From: Deltaproteobacteria bacterium
GTDB taxonomy: Bacteria > Desulfobacterota > Syntrophia > Syntrophales > UBA5619
DNA length: 62,640 bases
Reading direction: 5' to 3'
Assembly (NCBI GenBank): GCA_021372695.1
Contig: JAJFTY010000185.1
Coordinates: forward strand, 1-62,640
Shown here: positions 1-8,590 of the stretch, piece by piece
How positions within the stretch are numbered: the first letter of the stretch is position 1
How the letters are laid out: every line of letters begins with the position of its first letter
The notes under the pieces: generated by a model
The model's input: only the letters and a program-made list of their open reading frames with translations
Told to the model about the DNA's origin: nothing
Database searches by the model: none
Made by a program: the position numbers and the translations under genes

Positions 1-2
1 TG

Positions 3-1415
3 GCGGTGAACGACCCGAAACCGGGTACGATGCTGACCGTCTTCGATGCGCTCGCCGACGCGATGGCTGAGAGTCCGGCAACCTTCGACGGGCCCTGGCG
101 GGAGCGCGTGCTTAGGAAACTCGAAGAAGCCGTGCTTTCGACACCCGAACTCCTGCCGAAGCTTAAGGCGGCCGGCGTCGTCGATGCCGGGGCGCTCGGT
201 CTCTTCATCTTCCTGGAGGGCTTTTTCCACATCCTGGTGGAAGACGGCGACGGATTCAGGCCGATCGCCGAGGTCTTCAAGGGGCGCCTCAAGGTCTCCC
301 GGACCTTCACGGATGAAGGCGAAACGGGTTGCTGCGTGGACACGGTGCTCCGGATCGAAGGCGGGACCGCAGGAGCCGTCCAGGGGCTCTCGGCCGTTGG
401 CGAGAGCGTCGTCGTCCTGCAAGACGGGGAATACCTCAAAATCCATCTTCATGCCGCCGACGGCCGTAAAGTCCGGGACGATCTGGCGGCATTCGGCAAG
501 GTGGTCCGCTGGTCGGCAGATGACCTGGGGGAGCAGGTCCGTTCCTTCAGTCGGCGTCCGGTCGAGGGGGCCATCCATGTCATGACCGATGCCGCCGGTT
601 CCATCGGCCGGAAGGCAGCAGCCATGCTGGGGATGACCGTCCTCGACAGCTACATTACCGTCGGTGAGCGATCGCTTCCCGAAACCCATTTTGTTCCGGA
701 AGAGCTCTATGCTGCGATGCGCCGGGGGGGGAAGGTTTCGACCGCCCAGGCCTCCGTCTTCGAGCGCCATGAACACTATCGGAGCGCTCTGGGCCGCTTC
801 AGCCGGGTTCTCTACCTGTGCGTCGGTTCGGCCTTCACCGGGAACTTCCGGGAGGCGGAGTCCTGGCGAGAGCGGTGCGACCCTGAGGGGCGCTTCACGG
901 TGATCGACAGCGGAGCGGCGTCCGGACGTCTCGGCCTGGCCGCCTTGGCCGTGGCACGATACGCCGGTGAGGCGGGCGACGGCGATGAGGTCATCCGATT
1001 CGCCCGCGAGGCGGCCGGGCGCTGCCGTGAGTATGTCTTTCTGGATACGCTCCGGTACCTGGCGGCCGGCGGCCGGCTTTCCCGGACCAGCGCCCTCTTC
1101 GGCGACATGCTCCACATGAAACCGGTGATCAGCCCGCTCCCTGAAGGGGCCATGAAGGTGGGGGTCGTCCGGAACAAGGCGGAACAGGTGAAGTTTGCGC
1201 TGGAGAAGATGAGCGCCGAGCTCGGAAGCGGCGGACGGGCCGTGATCATGCTCGAGTATACCGACAACCGCGACTGGGTGAAGGGCGAGGTGCAGCCGGA
1301 AATCGCACGACGCTGGCCGGAAGCGGAGCTCATCCTGCAACCCATGTCCCTGACCTCTGGCGCGCATATGGGCCCGGGGACGTGGGCCGTGGCCTTTCTG
1401 CCGGAATGCCTATGA
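3..1415 (+). CDS. FakA-FakB-like fusion (DhaL-type / DegV), 5' partial
   Basis: The reading frame is open to the left edge (an Ala codon precedes the GTG at 6), so the start lies outside the window. The first residues, with DPKPGTMLTVF, look like the end of a DhaL/FakA kinase domain. Residues about 100-170 resemble the FakA middle domain: a Cys in TGCCVD and a KIHLH pair match its known zinc-site pattern. From about residue 190 the chain is DegV/FakB: MTDAAGS, GGKVSTAQAS, LRYLAAGGRLSRTSALFGDM and KPVISP. In Firmicutes FakA phosphorylates fatty acid held by a separate FakB, so this looks like both in one chain. The stop overlaps the next ATG by 4 bp (ATGA), which suggests translational coupling to the glycosyltransferase. 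The role in fatty-acid activation is inferred; the kinase active site is not in view. Confidence 0.8.
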   Translation, partial: AVNDPKPGTMLTVFDALADAMAESPATFDGPWRERVLRKLEEAVLSTPELLPKLKAAGVVDAGALGLFIFLEGFFHILVEDGDGFRPIAEVFKGRLKVSRTFTDEGETGCCVDTVLRIEGGTAGAVQGLSAVGESVVVLQDGEYLKIHLHAADGRKVRDDLAAFGKVVRWSADDLGEQVRSFSRRPVEGAIHVMTDAAGSIGRKAAAMLGMTVLDSYITVGERSLPETHFVPEELYAAMRRGGKVSTAQASVFERHEHYRSALGRFSRVLYLCVGSAFTGNFREAESWRERCDPEGRFTVIDSGAASGRLGLAALAVARYAGEAGDGDEVIRFAREAAGRCREYVFLDTLRYLAAGGRLSRTSALFGDMLHMKPVISPLPEGAMKVGVVRNKAEQVKFALEKMSAELGSGGRAVIMLEYTDNRDWVKGEVQPEIARRWPEAELILQPMSLTSGAHMGPGTWAVAFLPECL

Positions 1416-2140
1416 CGGCGATACCCGCAAGCGGGAATCCCGCCGGGCGTTTCGGTGTGCTGATCCCGGTTTACAACCACGCCGGGGCGGTCGTCTCCGT
1501 CATCGAGAGGGTCCTTGCGCTGGGTTTCCCCGTCTGGGCCGTCGACGACGGGTCGACCGACGGGACGGCGGCAGCGCTCGCGGGCCTCGGCGGGGTCACG
1601 GTCTTGCGGCATGAGTGCAACCGGGGCAAGGGGGCGGCCATCCTGACCGGCTTTTCGGCCATGGCCGGAGAAGTGGCGTGGGCGATTACGCTCGATGCCG
1701 ACGGCCAGCACGATCCGGTGGATGTTCCTACCATGATCCGTGCCATCCCAGAAGGTGTGCGGCCCATCGTCATCGGTCGGCGGGAGGGGATGACCGGAGC
1801 AGACGTCCCCTGGACGAGCCGTTTCGGACGAGGGTTCTCCAATTTCTGGGTCCGGCTGGCCGGAGGACCCGTCCTCTCCGACACCCAGAGCGGCATGCGC
1901 ATCTACCCGCTTCCGGAGGCGGCGAATCTCGAGGTCCGGGCCCGGCGCTTCCAGTTCGAAGTAGAGGTGCTGGTCCGGGCGCGGTGGGCGGGGATTCCCG
2001 TTCTCGAGACGCCGGTGAGTGTCTCCTATACCCCCGGAATGAAGAGGGTCTCCCATTTCCGGCCCTTTGTCGATTTCTGCCGGAACTCGGTGACCTTCAC
2101 CCGCCTGATCTTCCAACGCATCGTCCGGATGAGAGGATAG
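1412..2140 (+). CDS. Family 2 glycosyltransferase (dolichyl-phosphate-mannosyl type)
   Basis: A 242-residue GT-A fold enzyme with an N-terminal VLIPVYNHAG strand, VDDGSTDGT (nucleotide binding), NRGKGAAILTGF and a metal-binding DADGQHDP. It would transfer a sugar from a nucleotide sugar to a lipid or polymer acceptor at the cytoplasmic membrane; the acceptor is unknown. The length is that of the single-domain DPM1-like group without C-terminal membrane segments. The ATG at 1412 is chosen because it overlaps the upstream stop by 4 bp and begins just before the conserved strand; a longer GTG start at 1382 would add only ten unconserved residues. It sits between the FakA-FakB-like gene and a lipid acyltransferase, so a glycolipid role is reasonable but inferred. 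Confidence 0.85.
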   Translation: MTAIPASGNPAGRFGVLIPVYNHAGAVVSVIERVLALGFPVWAVDDGSTDGTAAALAGLGGVTVLRHECNRGKGAAILTGFSAMAGEVAWAITLDADGQHDPVDVPTMIRAIPEGVRPIVIGRREGMTGADVPWTSRFGRGFSNFWVRLAGGPVLSDTQSGMRIYPLPEAANLEVRARRFQFEVEVLVRARWAGIPVLETPVSVSYTPGMKRVSHFRPFVDFCRNSVTFTRLIFQRIVRMRG

Positions 2141-2253
2141 TGGGTGGCTCCGGGATAGAGATATACGGCATCCGCCTGCAAGGGAGAAGGAATGGTCGAA
2201 CATCGCCGATTCAGAGGGTTCATGTGCGGCAGCCCATCGAAGGGAGCCGAACC

Positions 2254-3168
2254 GTGAAGGACCTTGTCTACCGCTGCCTCATGGCCCTGGAGCGGCGATT
2301 CGGCCGGTGGATCTTCCTGGTCGTCGCCTGGCATGTGGCCACGGGGTACTTCTTTCTCTTTCCCCGGCGGGTCGCCGTGAGCGTCCGCTTCTACCGTCGG
2401 CTCTTTCCCGACCGGGGACGCGCCCACGCCCTCTGGTGCTCATGGCAGCAGTACCATCATTTCGTTTACGTCTTTCTGGACCGGTTTCGCCTCGCCCGGG
2501 GTAACGAACTCACCATGGACCAGGAGGGGCTGGAGCATATCTTCGCGGCTGCGGAAAGCGGCCGGGGAGGCGTGATCCTGATGTCGCACGTGGGAAGCTG
2601 GGAGATCGCCGCCCGGCTTCTCCGGCATCATGGCCGGAACCGTCCCTCCATGAAACTGCTGCTTTACCTGGGGGAGAAGCACCAGGAGCAGATTGAGCGG
2701 CGGCAGAAGCGGAGCGTCGAAGAGAGCGGAATTCGCGTCATCTCCGTCCCGGAGAGTGGGGGATCGGCCATGGAGATCGTGGAGGGACTGAATTTCCTTC
2801 GGGAGGGCGGGCTCGTCTCCCTGACGGGGGACAGGCTGTGGGGAGGGGAGCAGCGGAGCGTTACGGTTCGTTTTGCCGGCGGCGAGGCCCGGATCCCGGA
2901 AATCCCGTTCATCCTGGCGATGCTGTCAGGTGCGCCCCTTTTGACCTTTTTCGCCTACCGTACGGGAGAGGGAAGGTACCATCTGGTGACCTATCCGCCT
3001 TTTTTCGTGACGGCGGCATCCCGGCCGGAGCGGCAAGGGGCCGTCGAAATGGCCGCCCAGGCCTATGCGGACCTCCTCGCCGAGACGGTCCGCGCCCATC
3101 CCTACGAGTGGTATCACTTCGAGCCTTTTTTTACCGAGCACGAGGATCGTCCGGGGCGGGGGGCATGA
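2254..3168 (+). CDS. LpxL/HtrB-like lysophospholipid acyltransferase family protein
   Basis: A 304-residue protein. An N-terminal hydrophobic helix (FLVVAWHVATGYFFLF) precedes the acyltransferase fold with SHVGSWE, the HX4E-type catalytic motif, at about residue 110. Later motifs (GDRLWGG, GAPLLTFFAYR) and a YEWYHFEPFF ending fit the LpxL/HtrB-related group. Such enzymes move an acyl chain onto a lipid A or phospholipid-like acceptor at the inner membrane. The frame is open far upstream, but the GTG at 2254 follows AGGGAG at suitable spacing and starts just before the membrane helix. The 3' end overlaps the convergent AMP-ligase gene by 38 bp. The exact substrate cannot be told from sequence. 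Confidence 0.8.
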   Translation: MKDLVYRCLMALERRFGRWIFLVVAWHVATGYFFLFPRRVAVSVRFYRRLFPDRGRAHALWCSWQQYHHFVYVFLDRFRLARGNELTMDQEGLEHIFAAAESGRGGVILMSHVGSWEIAARLLRHHGRNRPSMKLLLYLGEKHQEQIERRQKRSVEESGIRVISVPESGGSAMEIVEGLNFLREGGLVSLTGDRLWGGEQRSVTVRFAGGEARIPEIPFILAMLSGAPLLTFFAYRTGEGRYHLVTYPPFFVTAASRPERQGAVEMAAQAYADLLAETVRAHPYEWYHFEPFFTEHEDRPGRGA

Positions 3169-4531
3169 TCGGGCCTTCCGCTTCCGCGGAGGCGGAAGCG
3201 GAGAGGAGCCGACCGACCCGCAGCCGGTCGATCTTGCCGTTCGGCAGCATGGGGATGGATCGGACGACTCTGACTCTCCGCACCAGACCGTGGTGTTCTT
3301 CCATCGACTGGATGGCATCGCGGACTTCCCCGGCGGCCAGTTCCGTGGCGACCAGCGCCCCGACCCGGAACCGGCGCGAACGACTCTGCGGAAGGATCGA
3401 AACGCAGGCGTCTTTCACCCCCGGTATCCGACGGATCTCCTCCCGGATCTCATCCAGGTCGACCCGTTTGCCGCCAATCTTGACAATATGGTCTGCCCGC
3501 CCCAGGAACCGGAACCGGCCCTCCCCGGCGGCGGCGACGCGGTCCGCCGTGAGGTAGTAGCCATCGGCGTCGAGGGGGAGATCGGGGGAGACGAAATTCG
3601 AGCGCACGCTGAGCCGTTCGGAAAGGATCCTCCAGTCGAGGCAGTCAAAGGGCTCCCAGGAGCCGTGATTCGCCCCATGGACGCGGGTGGCCATTCCCCC
3701 CGTTTCCGTCGATCCGTAGATTTCGTTGATGGCAAGCCCTGTTTTTTCAAGGAAGAAGGCGGCATCCACCGGATCCATCGGGGCGGCGGAAGAGAGGGCC
3801 AACCGGAGGGAGAAGCGCTGAAGGGCATCGTTCCCGAGCGCCGCATAGTGGATTGGGACGCTGACCAACACTGTAGCCTGCTCTTTCTTCAGCGCTCCGA
3901 GAATCTCCCGGGGAAAGGTGCAGGTGTGGCGGACGACCCGGGCCGAGGCGACGAAGGGGAGGAGGACCGAGGCGAGCAGGCCGTAGATATGCTGCGGAGG
4001 AGCGGTGGAGAGGATCAGGTCATCCGGGCCGATGCCGAAGATCCGGGCCAGGTGGAGGGCCTCTCCGAAGAGGTTTCCCGGGGTTTTGGACCAGATCCGC
4101 GGGGTTCCGGTCGAGCCGCCCGTGAAGAGCCACAGGAAAGGGCTCTCCGGACGGCGGATGAGTGTGGGCGGATGACCGCCCCGGCCACACTCGCGGATCG
4201 AAACGACGGCCGCACCGAGGGGAGGAACGACCGCGGTATCGGTCAGGATCAGCCCATAGGGTTTTGTGCTCTGCACCTCCCGCAGGAGCTCCGGATGAAA
4301 GGCATGGGGTATGATCAGGGGCGGGGCGCCCGCCCAGGCGGCGAGGAGGGCGGCCAGCAGGTGATAGCGTTCCTCCACGCACAGGCAGACCGGTTTGTCG
4401 GCCGACGCGCCCACGCGGGCGAGGGTCTCGCGGATTCCCGCCGCCAGGGACGCAATCTCGCCGACGGTCGCTCCGTCGGGCGTGAAGGGGCGATCTCTGT
4501 CTTCCAGAAGAGCCGAGATGGTTCCGACCAC
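3131..4531 (-). CDS. AMP-dependent acyl/aryl-CoA synthetase-like ligase
   Basis: A 466-residue ANL-superfamily adenylating enzyme. The phosphate loop FTGGSTGTPR is at about 136-145, YGSTETGG at 272-279, TADR near 335, the hinge GRADHIVKIGGKRVD near 350, and the catalytic lysine motif PNGKIDR near 437. It activates a carboxylic acid with ATP to an acyl-adenylate and probably passes it to CoA or a carrier protein. It is shorter than typical acyl-CoA synthetases because the N-terminal part is reduced, as in the stand-alone ligases of aryl-polyene and similar lipid clusters. It faces the acyltransferase and overlaps its end. The substrate class is inferred from the neighbours and not proven. Confidence 0.82.
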   Translation of the reverse strand: MVGTISALLEDRDRPFTPDGATVGEIASLAAGIRETLARVGASADKPVCLCVEERYHLLAALLAAWAGAPPLIIPHAFHPELLREVQSTKPYGLILTDTAVVPPLGAAVVSIRECGRGGHPPTLIRRPESPFLWLFTGGSTGTPRIWSKTPGNLFGEALHLARIFGIGPDDLILSTAPPQHIYGLLASVLLPFVASARVVRHTCTFPREILGALKKEQATVLVSVPIHYAALGNDALQRFSLRLALSSAAPMDPVDAAFFLEKTGLAINEIYGSTETGGMATRVHGANHGSWEPFDCLDWRILSERLSVRSNFVSPDLPLDADGYYLTADRVAAAGEGRFRFLGRADHIVKIGGKRVDLDEIREEIRRIPGVKDACVSILPQSRSRRFRVGALVATELAAGEVRDAIQSMEEHHGLVRRVRVVRSIPMLPNGKIDRLRVGRLLSASASAEAEGPIMPPAPDDPRAR

Positions 4532-4784
4532 GTTTCTCCTCCGACCGATGATCGAGCGGGCTGAAACTAGCTGATTGAAGCTCTCTTGTCAAATGAAAGA
4601 GCCGATATCCGGGAAAGGAGTCATGAATCCCGGGATATTGCGATCCACGACATGGACGGGGAACGGATCCTGTTGCGTGCGGTCCCGACTCCTTTTTGGA
4701 AAACCCTTGCCCGTTTTCACCCGGTATTATAAGGATACCGGCGGAAGGTCAAAGAGGCAGGCCTTGGGGCTGCGCCCCTGATCG

Positions 4785-5000
4785 ATGGTGGAGAAGATGA
4801 ACGTGATGTTGAAGCGGATACTGATCGCCGCGGGACTCTTCGCGTTTTGCGTTGCCGTTCTGGCCGGGGTCAAATTGTACGGGGTCTGGGTGATCAGTGG
4901 GATAGCCGTCCTCCTGGTCATTGTGGGGCTTCTCAGGAGAGAGAAGCCATCCGAACCGAACGGCCCGGACGGCATAGACAAGCGGGATGGTGAGGGATGA
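4785..5000 (+). CDS. Small two-helix membrane protein, unknown function
   Basis: A 71-residue protein with two adjacent hydrophobic stretches (about residues 9-27 and 33-48), followed by a charged, proline- and glycine-rich tail. No family was recognised. The next gene starts on the last bases of this one (ATGA overlap at 4997-5000), which argues that both are real and co-translated. A second in-frame ATG at 4797 could also be the start. It may be a small inner-membrane partner of the next protein; that is inference. Confidence 0.5.
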   Translation: MVEKMNVMLKRILIAAGLFAFCVAVLAGVKLYGVWVISGIAVLLVIVGLLRREKPSEPNGPDGIDKRDGEG

Positions 5001-5467
5001 GCCAAAGTGCGCCCGGCAACCCTTCAATCGCCAACCCGGATCCGGCAAGTCCGCCGAAACGGACGGCTTCTGCCGCTGGAAAGTCCACGGGAGCCGGGGA
5101 GCCTGGATCCGAGAACCGAAGTCTCGAAGCGATGATTCCCGCCGTGCTCTTGCCCGACGGGTACCGGGGCAAGATCCTTCTCGTTCTGATCGCCGTTGGC
5201 GAAGAGAGCCTGGTGGTTCTCCGTTCGGGGGACCTCTGGCACCGGGAGATTCTCAGGAATACGCAGGCCGAGGTCAGCGGTCTCGGCCTGAGGGATGCGC
5301 AGGTGCACGAACTGGGAGGGGCATCCCTTTTCTTCGAGGCGGGCGGGGTGATCCGCATCTGCGGCGGCAGTGACGAGTTCGGGGCCTGCGACCTGGAGTA
5401 CGCCGCTACACTGGTGAGGGCCGCCCGCCCAGGGTGCAGGGTGATCGTCGCGACCGGAGGACAGTGA
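4997..5467 (+). CDS. Hypothetical protein
   Basis: A 156-residue protein of unknown function. The first 45 residues are rich in Pro, Ser, Gly and Ala and look disordered. From about residue 46 (AMIPAVLLPDGYRGKILLVLIAVGEESLVVLRSG) there is an alternating hydrophobic pattern typical of a compact alpha/beta or beta domain. No catalytic motif or signal peptide is seen. It overlaps the upstream small membrane-protein gene by 4 bp, so the two are probably translated together. Confidence 0.55.
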   Translation: MSQSAPGNPSIANPDPASPPKRTASAAGKSTGAGEPGSENRSLEAMIPAVLLPDGYRGKILLVLIAVGEESLVVLRSGDLWHREILRNTQAEVSGLGLRDAQVHELGGASLFFEAGGVIRICGGSDEFGACDLEYAATLVRAARPGCRVIVATGGQ

Positions 5468-5576
5468 CTCATTTTGGCTGCAGAGACGCCTCGCGCAGCG
5501 CGATTTAAAGATTTTTCCGGGTACCTCTGCCGGCGAAGCGAGCGTCCGCAACGGCAAGTGTCTGAGCGCCGTCAGG

Positions 5577-5690
5577 CGCGGAATTCGAAGAATCTGCGAG
5601 CAAGGCGACGCACATTCGAAGAATCAGCGGAGCGCAAGTCGAGGCCGGTCTTTGCGATTGAAACTGAGTCACCACCGGCCGGAAAAATGG
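5577..5690. repeat. REP-like/degenerate intergenic repeat
   Basis: The 12-mer ATTCGAAGAATC occurs at 5583-5594 and again at 5614-5625, 31 bp apart, each followed by a GCGRGC-like word and then AAGGCGACGC or GCGCAAGTCG. The following CACCGGCCGG can fold on itself. The composition differs from the flanking genes and the reading frame through it has no protein-like pattern. It resembles the dispersed extragenic repeats of deltaproteobacterial chromosomes, but only one instance is visible here. Confidence 0.35.
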
Positions 5691-5691
5691 C

Positions 5692-5720
5692 TTGACTTTC
5701 AAGTGATTCGGGAATAGAAA
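5692..5720 (+). promoter_or_regulatory. Candidate sigma-70 promoter of RRM gene
   Basis: TTGACT at 5692-5697 and TAGAAA at 5715-5720 are separated by exactly 17 bp. This would start transcription near 5727 and give a leader of about 230 nt before the RRM gene. Confidence 0.4.
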
Positions 5721-5807
5721 GAAAACCAAATGCCGGAGGATGCAAGGCGGACGTCCAGGGTGATACCGGCGGGATCCGCACAAAGACAGGTTGAAGCGTA
5801 AGGTGAA

Positions 5808-5845
5808 CCGCCCGACTCTTCAGAGTCTCGGCGGATTTTCTTTCT
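5808..5845 (+). terminator. Terminator-like hairpin in the RRM gene leader
   Basis: CCGCC-c-GACTCT and AGAGTC-tc-GGCGG pair around a TC loop and are followed by ATTTTCTTTCT. It lies 115 bp upstream of the start codon and downstream of the promoter candidate, so it could be an attenuator rather than the end of an upstream transcript. Confidence 0.5.
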
Positions 5846-5959
5846 CAGACCTTCATGCGCCGGCCGGATGCCGTGCGACATGAACCGGCCCCGGAACCGT
5901 TATCTCCCTTCGCCACGGAGGAACGGAGGGGCATTCCGAAACAAATTAGGAGGCGAACC

Positions 5960-6277
5960 ATGAACAAGAATCTGTATGTAGGGAACCTGTCACAGAAAGT
6001 CACGGAGGAGGACCTGCGGAACAATTTTTCCGAGGCCGGCGCGGTGGCATCGGTGGCCGTGATCAAGGACAAGTTTTCCGGCGTTTCGCGGGGCTTCGGC
6101 TTCGTTGAGATGGAAACCGAAGAGGGTGCGCAGGAAGCGATCAAGAAGTTCAACGGCGGCGATCTGGACGGGAAGACGATTACCGTGAACGAAGCACGGC
6201 CGAAGACGGAGTCCAGCGGTTCCCGCGGCGGTGGTGACCGGGGCGGCTTCCGTGGCGGGCGCGGCGGTCGATATTAG
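5960..6277 (+). CDS. RRM-domain RNA-binding protein
   Basis: A 105-residue protein with one RNA recognition motif. RNP2 is LYVGNL (residues 4-9) and RNP1 is SRGFGFVEM (about 45-53). The fold ends near ITVNEARPK, and the tail is an RGG-type Gly/Arg-rich segment (about 80-105). The family is common in cyanobacteria and deltaproteobacteria, binds single-stranded RNA, and is often cold-induced; the target RNA is unknown. A perfect AGGAGG at 5949-5954 fixes the start at 5960 over an upstream in-frame ATG. The long leader with a hairpin suggests post-transcriptional control. A strong terminator follows. Confidence 0.93.
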   Translation: MNKNLYVGNLSQKVTEEDLRNNFSEAGAVASVAVIKDKFSGVSRGFGFVEMETEEGAQEAIKKFNGGDLDGKTITVNEARPKTESSGSRGGGDRGGFRGGRGGRY

Positions 6278-6313
6278 CAGGCCGGGATCACTGCGGTCCC
6301 TCTAAGAAATACG

Positions 6314-6357
6314 CCGGTGGGCGCCGGGGTTCAAACCGGCGCTCACCGGTTTTTTTT
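6314..6357 (+). terminator. Rho-independent terminator after RRM gene
   Basis: A 14-bp stem CCGGTGGGCGCCGG / CCGGCGCTCACCGG (one G-U pair) with an 8-nt loop is followed by eight T residues. It lies between the convergent RRM and rmuC genes. Confidence 0.93.
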
Positions 6358-6365
6358 ATTCCAGG

Positions 6366-7916
6366 TCACAGGTTGCCGGGAGGGGCGTCCGCCGCGGGCG
6401 AGGGGAGAGGCGAGCGGGCTTTGCGGTCCACCCCCTCCAGAGGGGCGATATCCTCATCGCGGGCGGCGCCCAACTCACGGAACTTCCGTGCGGCGACCAG
6501 AACCCGGCTTTCGAATGTCCCCACGGCGCTGTTGTATGCGGAAACGGCACGGTCCAGATTCCGGCCGAGGTCTGCAAAGTGGCCGGCCAGGATCGCGACC
6601 CGCTCGTGGAGCGTCCGGCCGAGGCGGCTGATCTCCTCCGCATTTTCCGCGAGATTCTCCTGACGCCAGCCATAAGAGACCGACCGCAAGAGGGCGATCA
6701 GCGTGGTCGGAGTCGCGAGGATCACGCGCTGGTCGACGCCGTATTCGATCAGGGCCGGATCCTGTTCCAGCGCGGCGCTGAAGAAGGTCTCCCCGGGAAG
6801 GAAGAGAACGGCGAATTCCGGCGCGGGCTGAAACTGCTCCCAGTAGGCTTTCGCGCCGAGTGACTGGAGATGGGAGCGGATCTGCCGGGCATGGTCTTTC
6901 AGCCTGGCGATCCGGACCGTCTCGTCGGACGTTTCGAGTGACTCCAGGTAGGCCTGGAGCGGTGCCTTGGCATCGATGACGACATTCTTGCCGCCCGGGA
7001 GCCGGATGATCATATCGGGCCTCAGTCGGCCGTTTTCCGTCGAGGCGGTCTCCTGCTGGATGAAGTCACAGTGCTCGACCATCCCCGCCATTTCGACGAC
7101 CCTCTGGAGCTGGATTTCGCCCCAGCGGCCGCGGACGGCCGGAGCGCGGAGGGCGCGGACGAGGTTGGCCGTCTCGCCCTGGAGCTGCCCTTGAGTCAGG
7201 GCCATGGATCGGATCTGTTCCGTGAGGGTTGCATAGGCCGAACTGCGGGTATTCTCGATTTCGCGGATCCGGCCATCGACCTTTTCCAGCGAATCCTTCA
7301 ACGGCTTCACGAGCTCGTCGATGGCAAGCTGCCGTTGGCAAAGATCGGTGCGCGCGTTCTCCTGGTATCTCTCCAGGGTCGTTTGCGCCAGTTCGAGAAA
7401 AGATTGATTGTTGGTCCGGAGGGCCTCGGCGGAGAGGGCGCGGAATGCGTCCGAAAGATGACACCGGGACTCCTCGAGAAGGGCCAGCTTCTCATCGGCG
7501 GCCCTGCGTTCCTCCTCCCGCTGCGTTTCGATCTGCGCCAGACGCGTCCGGAGGTCGCCGCTCTCCGAGCGGAGCTCCCGGAGAAACTCTTCCTTCATCG
7601 CGACAGCCGCTTCGAGTTCAGGAATCCGGGTGTTCTTTTCCTCGGCGGCGGATCGCCGTTCCGCCTGGCGGCTCAGCTCTTCCTGCAACTCCGACCGCTC
7701 CTGCTGGACACGCGCAAGCTCCGTCCGGATTCCGGCAAGAAGTTCCTCCCGCCCCTGGATCCTTTCGGCCAACGCCGCCCGTTCCGCTTCCGCCGCCTGG
7801 CGTGCTCCCTCCGCAGCCGCACGGATCCGAGGCCGGAGTGCCAGCACTCCCGCGACGATACCCGCGAACAACCCCAGGATGCACCACCCGAGCGCTTCAA
7901 TCCCCATGATTTCCAT
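6366..7916 (-). CDS. rmuC: DNA recombination protein RmuC
   Basis: A 516-residue protein of the RmuC family. An N-terminal membrane helix (about residues 8-26, [18 protein letters not shown]) is followed by a long Glu/Arg-rich coiled coil (about 30-210). The conserved RmuC core has [39 protein letters not shown] and [14 protein letters not shown]. The core is related to restriction-endonuclease-fold nucleases, and the family limits inversions at short inverted repeats. The length and order are normal. A second ATG four codons in is an equally possible start. It stands alone on the minus strand, end to end with the RRM gene. Confidence 0.93.
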   Translation of the reverse strand: MEIMGIEALGWCILGLFAGIVAGVLALRPRIRAAAEGARQAAEAERAALAERIQGREELLAGIRTELARVQQERSELQEELSRQAERRSAAEEKNTRIPELEAAVAMKEEFLRELRSESGDLRTRLAQIETQREEERRAADEKLALLEESRCHLSDAFRALSAEALRTNNQSFLELAQTTLERYQENARTDLCQRQLAIDELVKPLKDSLEKVDGRIREIENTRSSAYATLTEQIRSMALTQGQLQGETANLVRALRAPAVRGRWGEIQLQRVVEMAGMVEHCDFIQQETASTENGRLRPDMIIRLPGGKNVVIDAKAPLQAYLESLETSDETVRIARLKDHARQIRSHLQSLGAKAYWEQFQPAPEFAVLFLPGETFFSAALEQDPALIEYGVDQRVILATPTTLIALLRSVSYGWRQENLAENAEEISRLGRTLHERVAILAGHFADLGRNLDRAVSAYNSAVGTFESRVLVAARKFRELGAARDEDIAPLEGVDRKARSPLPSPAADAPPGNL

Positions 7917-8055
7917 CTCCGCTGAACTGTGTATTCGGATTACGCCCGCCCCACGCCGTGAAGCCGCTGCGCCGGGTTGCTCCCGTGATTGCCGCGCACA
8001 AGGCAGGGATGACAGGTGCGCTTCCGGTCAAGCACGTGACAGAACTTACGAAGGG

Positions 8056-8439
8056 TTACCCGTACCCCAGCTCCTCCAGGCGCTCCTCCTCGATCCCGAG
8101 GAAGTGGGCAACCTCATGAACGACCGTGATCTCGATCTCCCGCTCCAACTCTGCGACGGTCTCGCACATCTCTTCCAGCGGCTCCTGGAAGATGAAGATC
8201 GTATCGGGATAGAGAGGGGGCGGAGCAAAAAAGGAGTGTTCCTGCATGGATGCCCCCCAGTAGAGGCCGAGGAGGGGTTCGTCCGGGGGATAGCCCATTT
8301 CCTCCAGCATGCCGCGGTCCGGCCTTTTTTTCACCGTGAGGACGACGTCATCCATCCGCTCCCGGATTTCCGCCGGAATGCGATTGTAGGCGCGGCGGAC
8401 CGCCCTGTCAAACTCCTTCGGATTCAGTCTCATGACCAT
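8056..8439 (-). CDS. Minimal zincin-type metallopeptidase family protein
   Basis: A 127-residue protein with the zinc-protease signature HEVAHFLGIEEERLEELGYG at the extreme C terminus (HExxH plus a downstream Glu). Short proteins ending in this way form the 'possible zincin' family (PF06262 type), intracellular and of unproven substrate. The conserved PDTIFIFQEPLEEMC block just before the motif also fits. No signal peptide. The start is uncertain between the ATG at 8439 and one at 8433; neither has a clear ribosome-binding site. Confidence 0.85.
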   Translation of the reverse strand: MVMRLNPKEFDRAVRRAYNRIPAEIRERMDDVVLTVKKRPDRGMLEEMGYPPDEPLLGLYWGASMQEHSFFAPPPLYPDTIFIFQEPLEEMCETVAELEREIEITVVHEVAHFLGIEEERLEELGYG

Positions 8440-8590
8440 GGAACCGGTGCATCCAAATGATTGACGGACAAGCGGAGTCCCTCCGGAACTGCCTGGGAAA
8501 TCATGGCGTAATCCAGGACGATACCACCCCCGGCGGAAAGCCTCTTGCCATAGGCGTCTGCTCGGCCTTCCAAGCCGCCTGACATAGAAA

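Larger units (their letters stand above)
5468..5959 (+). other. 492-bp intergenic stretch with repeat-like DNA and leader
   Basis: No convincing gene here. The left half (about 5480-5690) is dense in short repeated words, with two copies of ATTCGAAGAATC. The right half holds a promoter-like TTGACT-17-TAGAAA pair and a terminator-like hairpin before the RRM gene. These parts are listed separately. Confidence 0.6.

Noticed and set aside
812..2203. 463-residue minus-strand frame
   Set aside because: It is antisense to the DegV-type gene and the glycosyltransferase.
1615..2253. N-terminal extension of the acyltransferase frame
   Set aside because: It is another frame of the glycosyltransferase gene; the GTG at 2254 has a ribosome site.
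3065..4564. 499-residue plus-strand frame
   Set aside because: It is antisense to the AMP-ligase with intact catalytic motifs.
4575..4781. 68-residue plus-strand frame before the small membrane protein
   Set aside because: No ribosome site, no pattern and odd composition.
5474..5695. 73-residue plus-strand frame
   Set aside because: It lies in repeat-like DNA; the translation is Arg/Ser-rich with no pattern.
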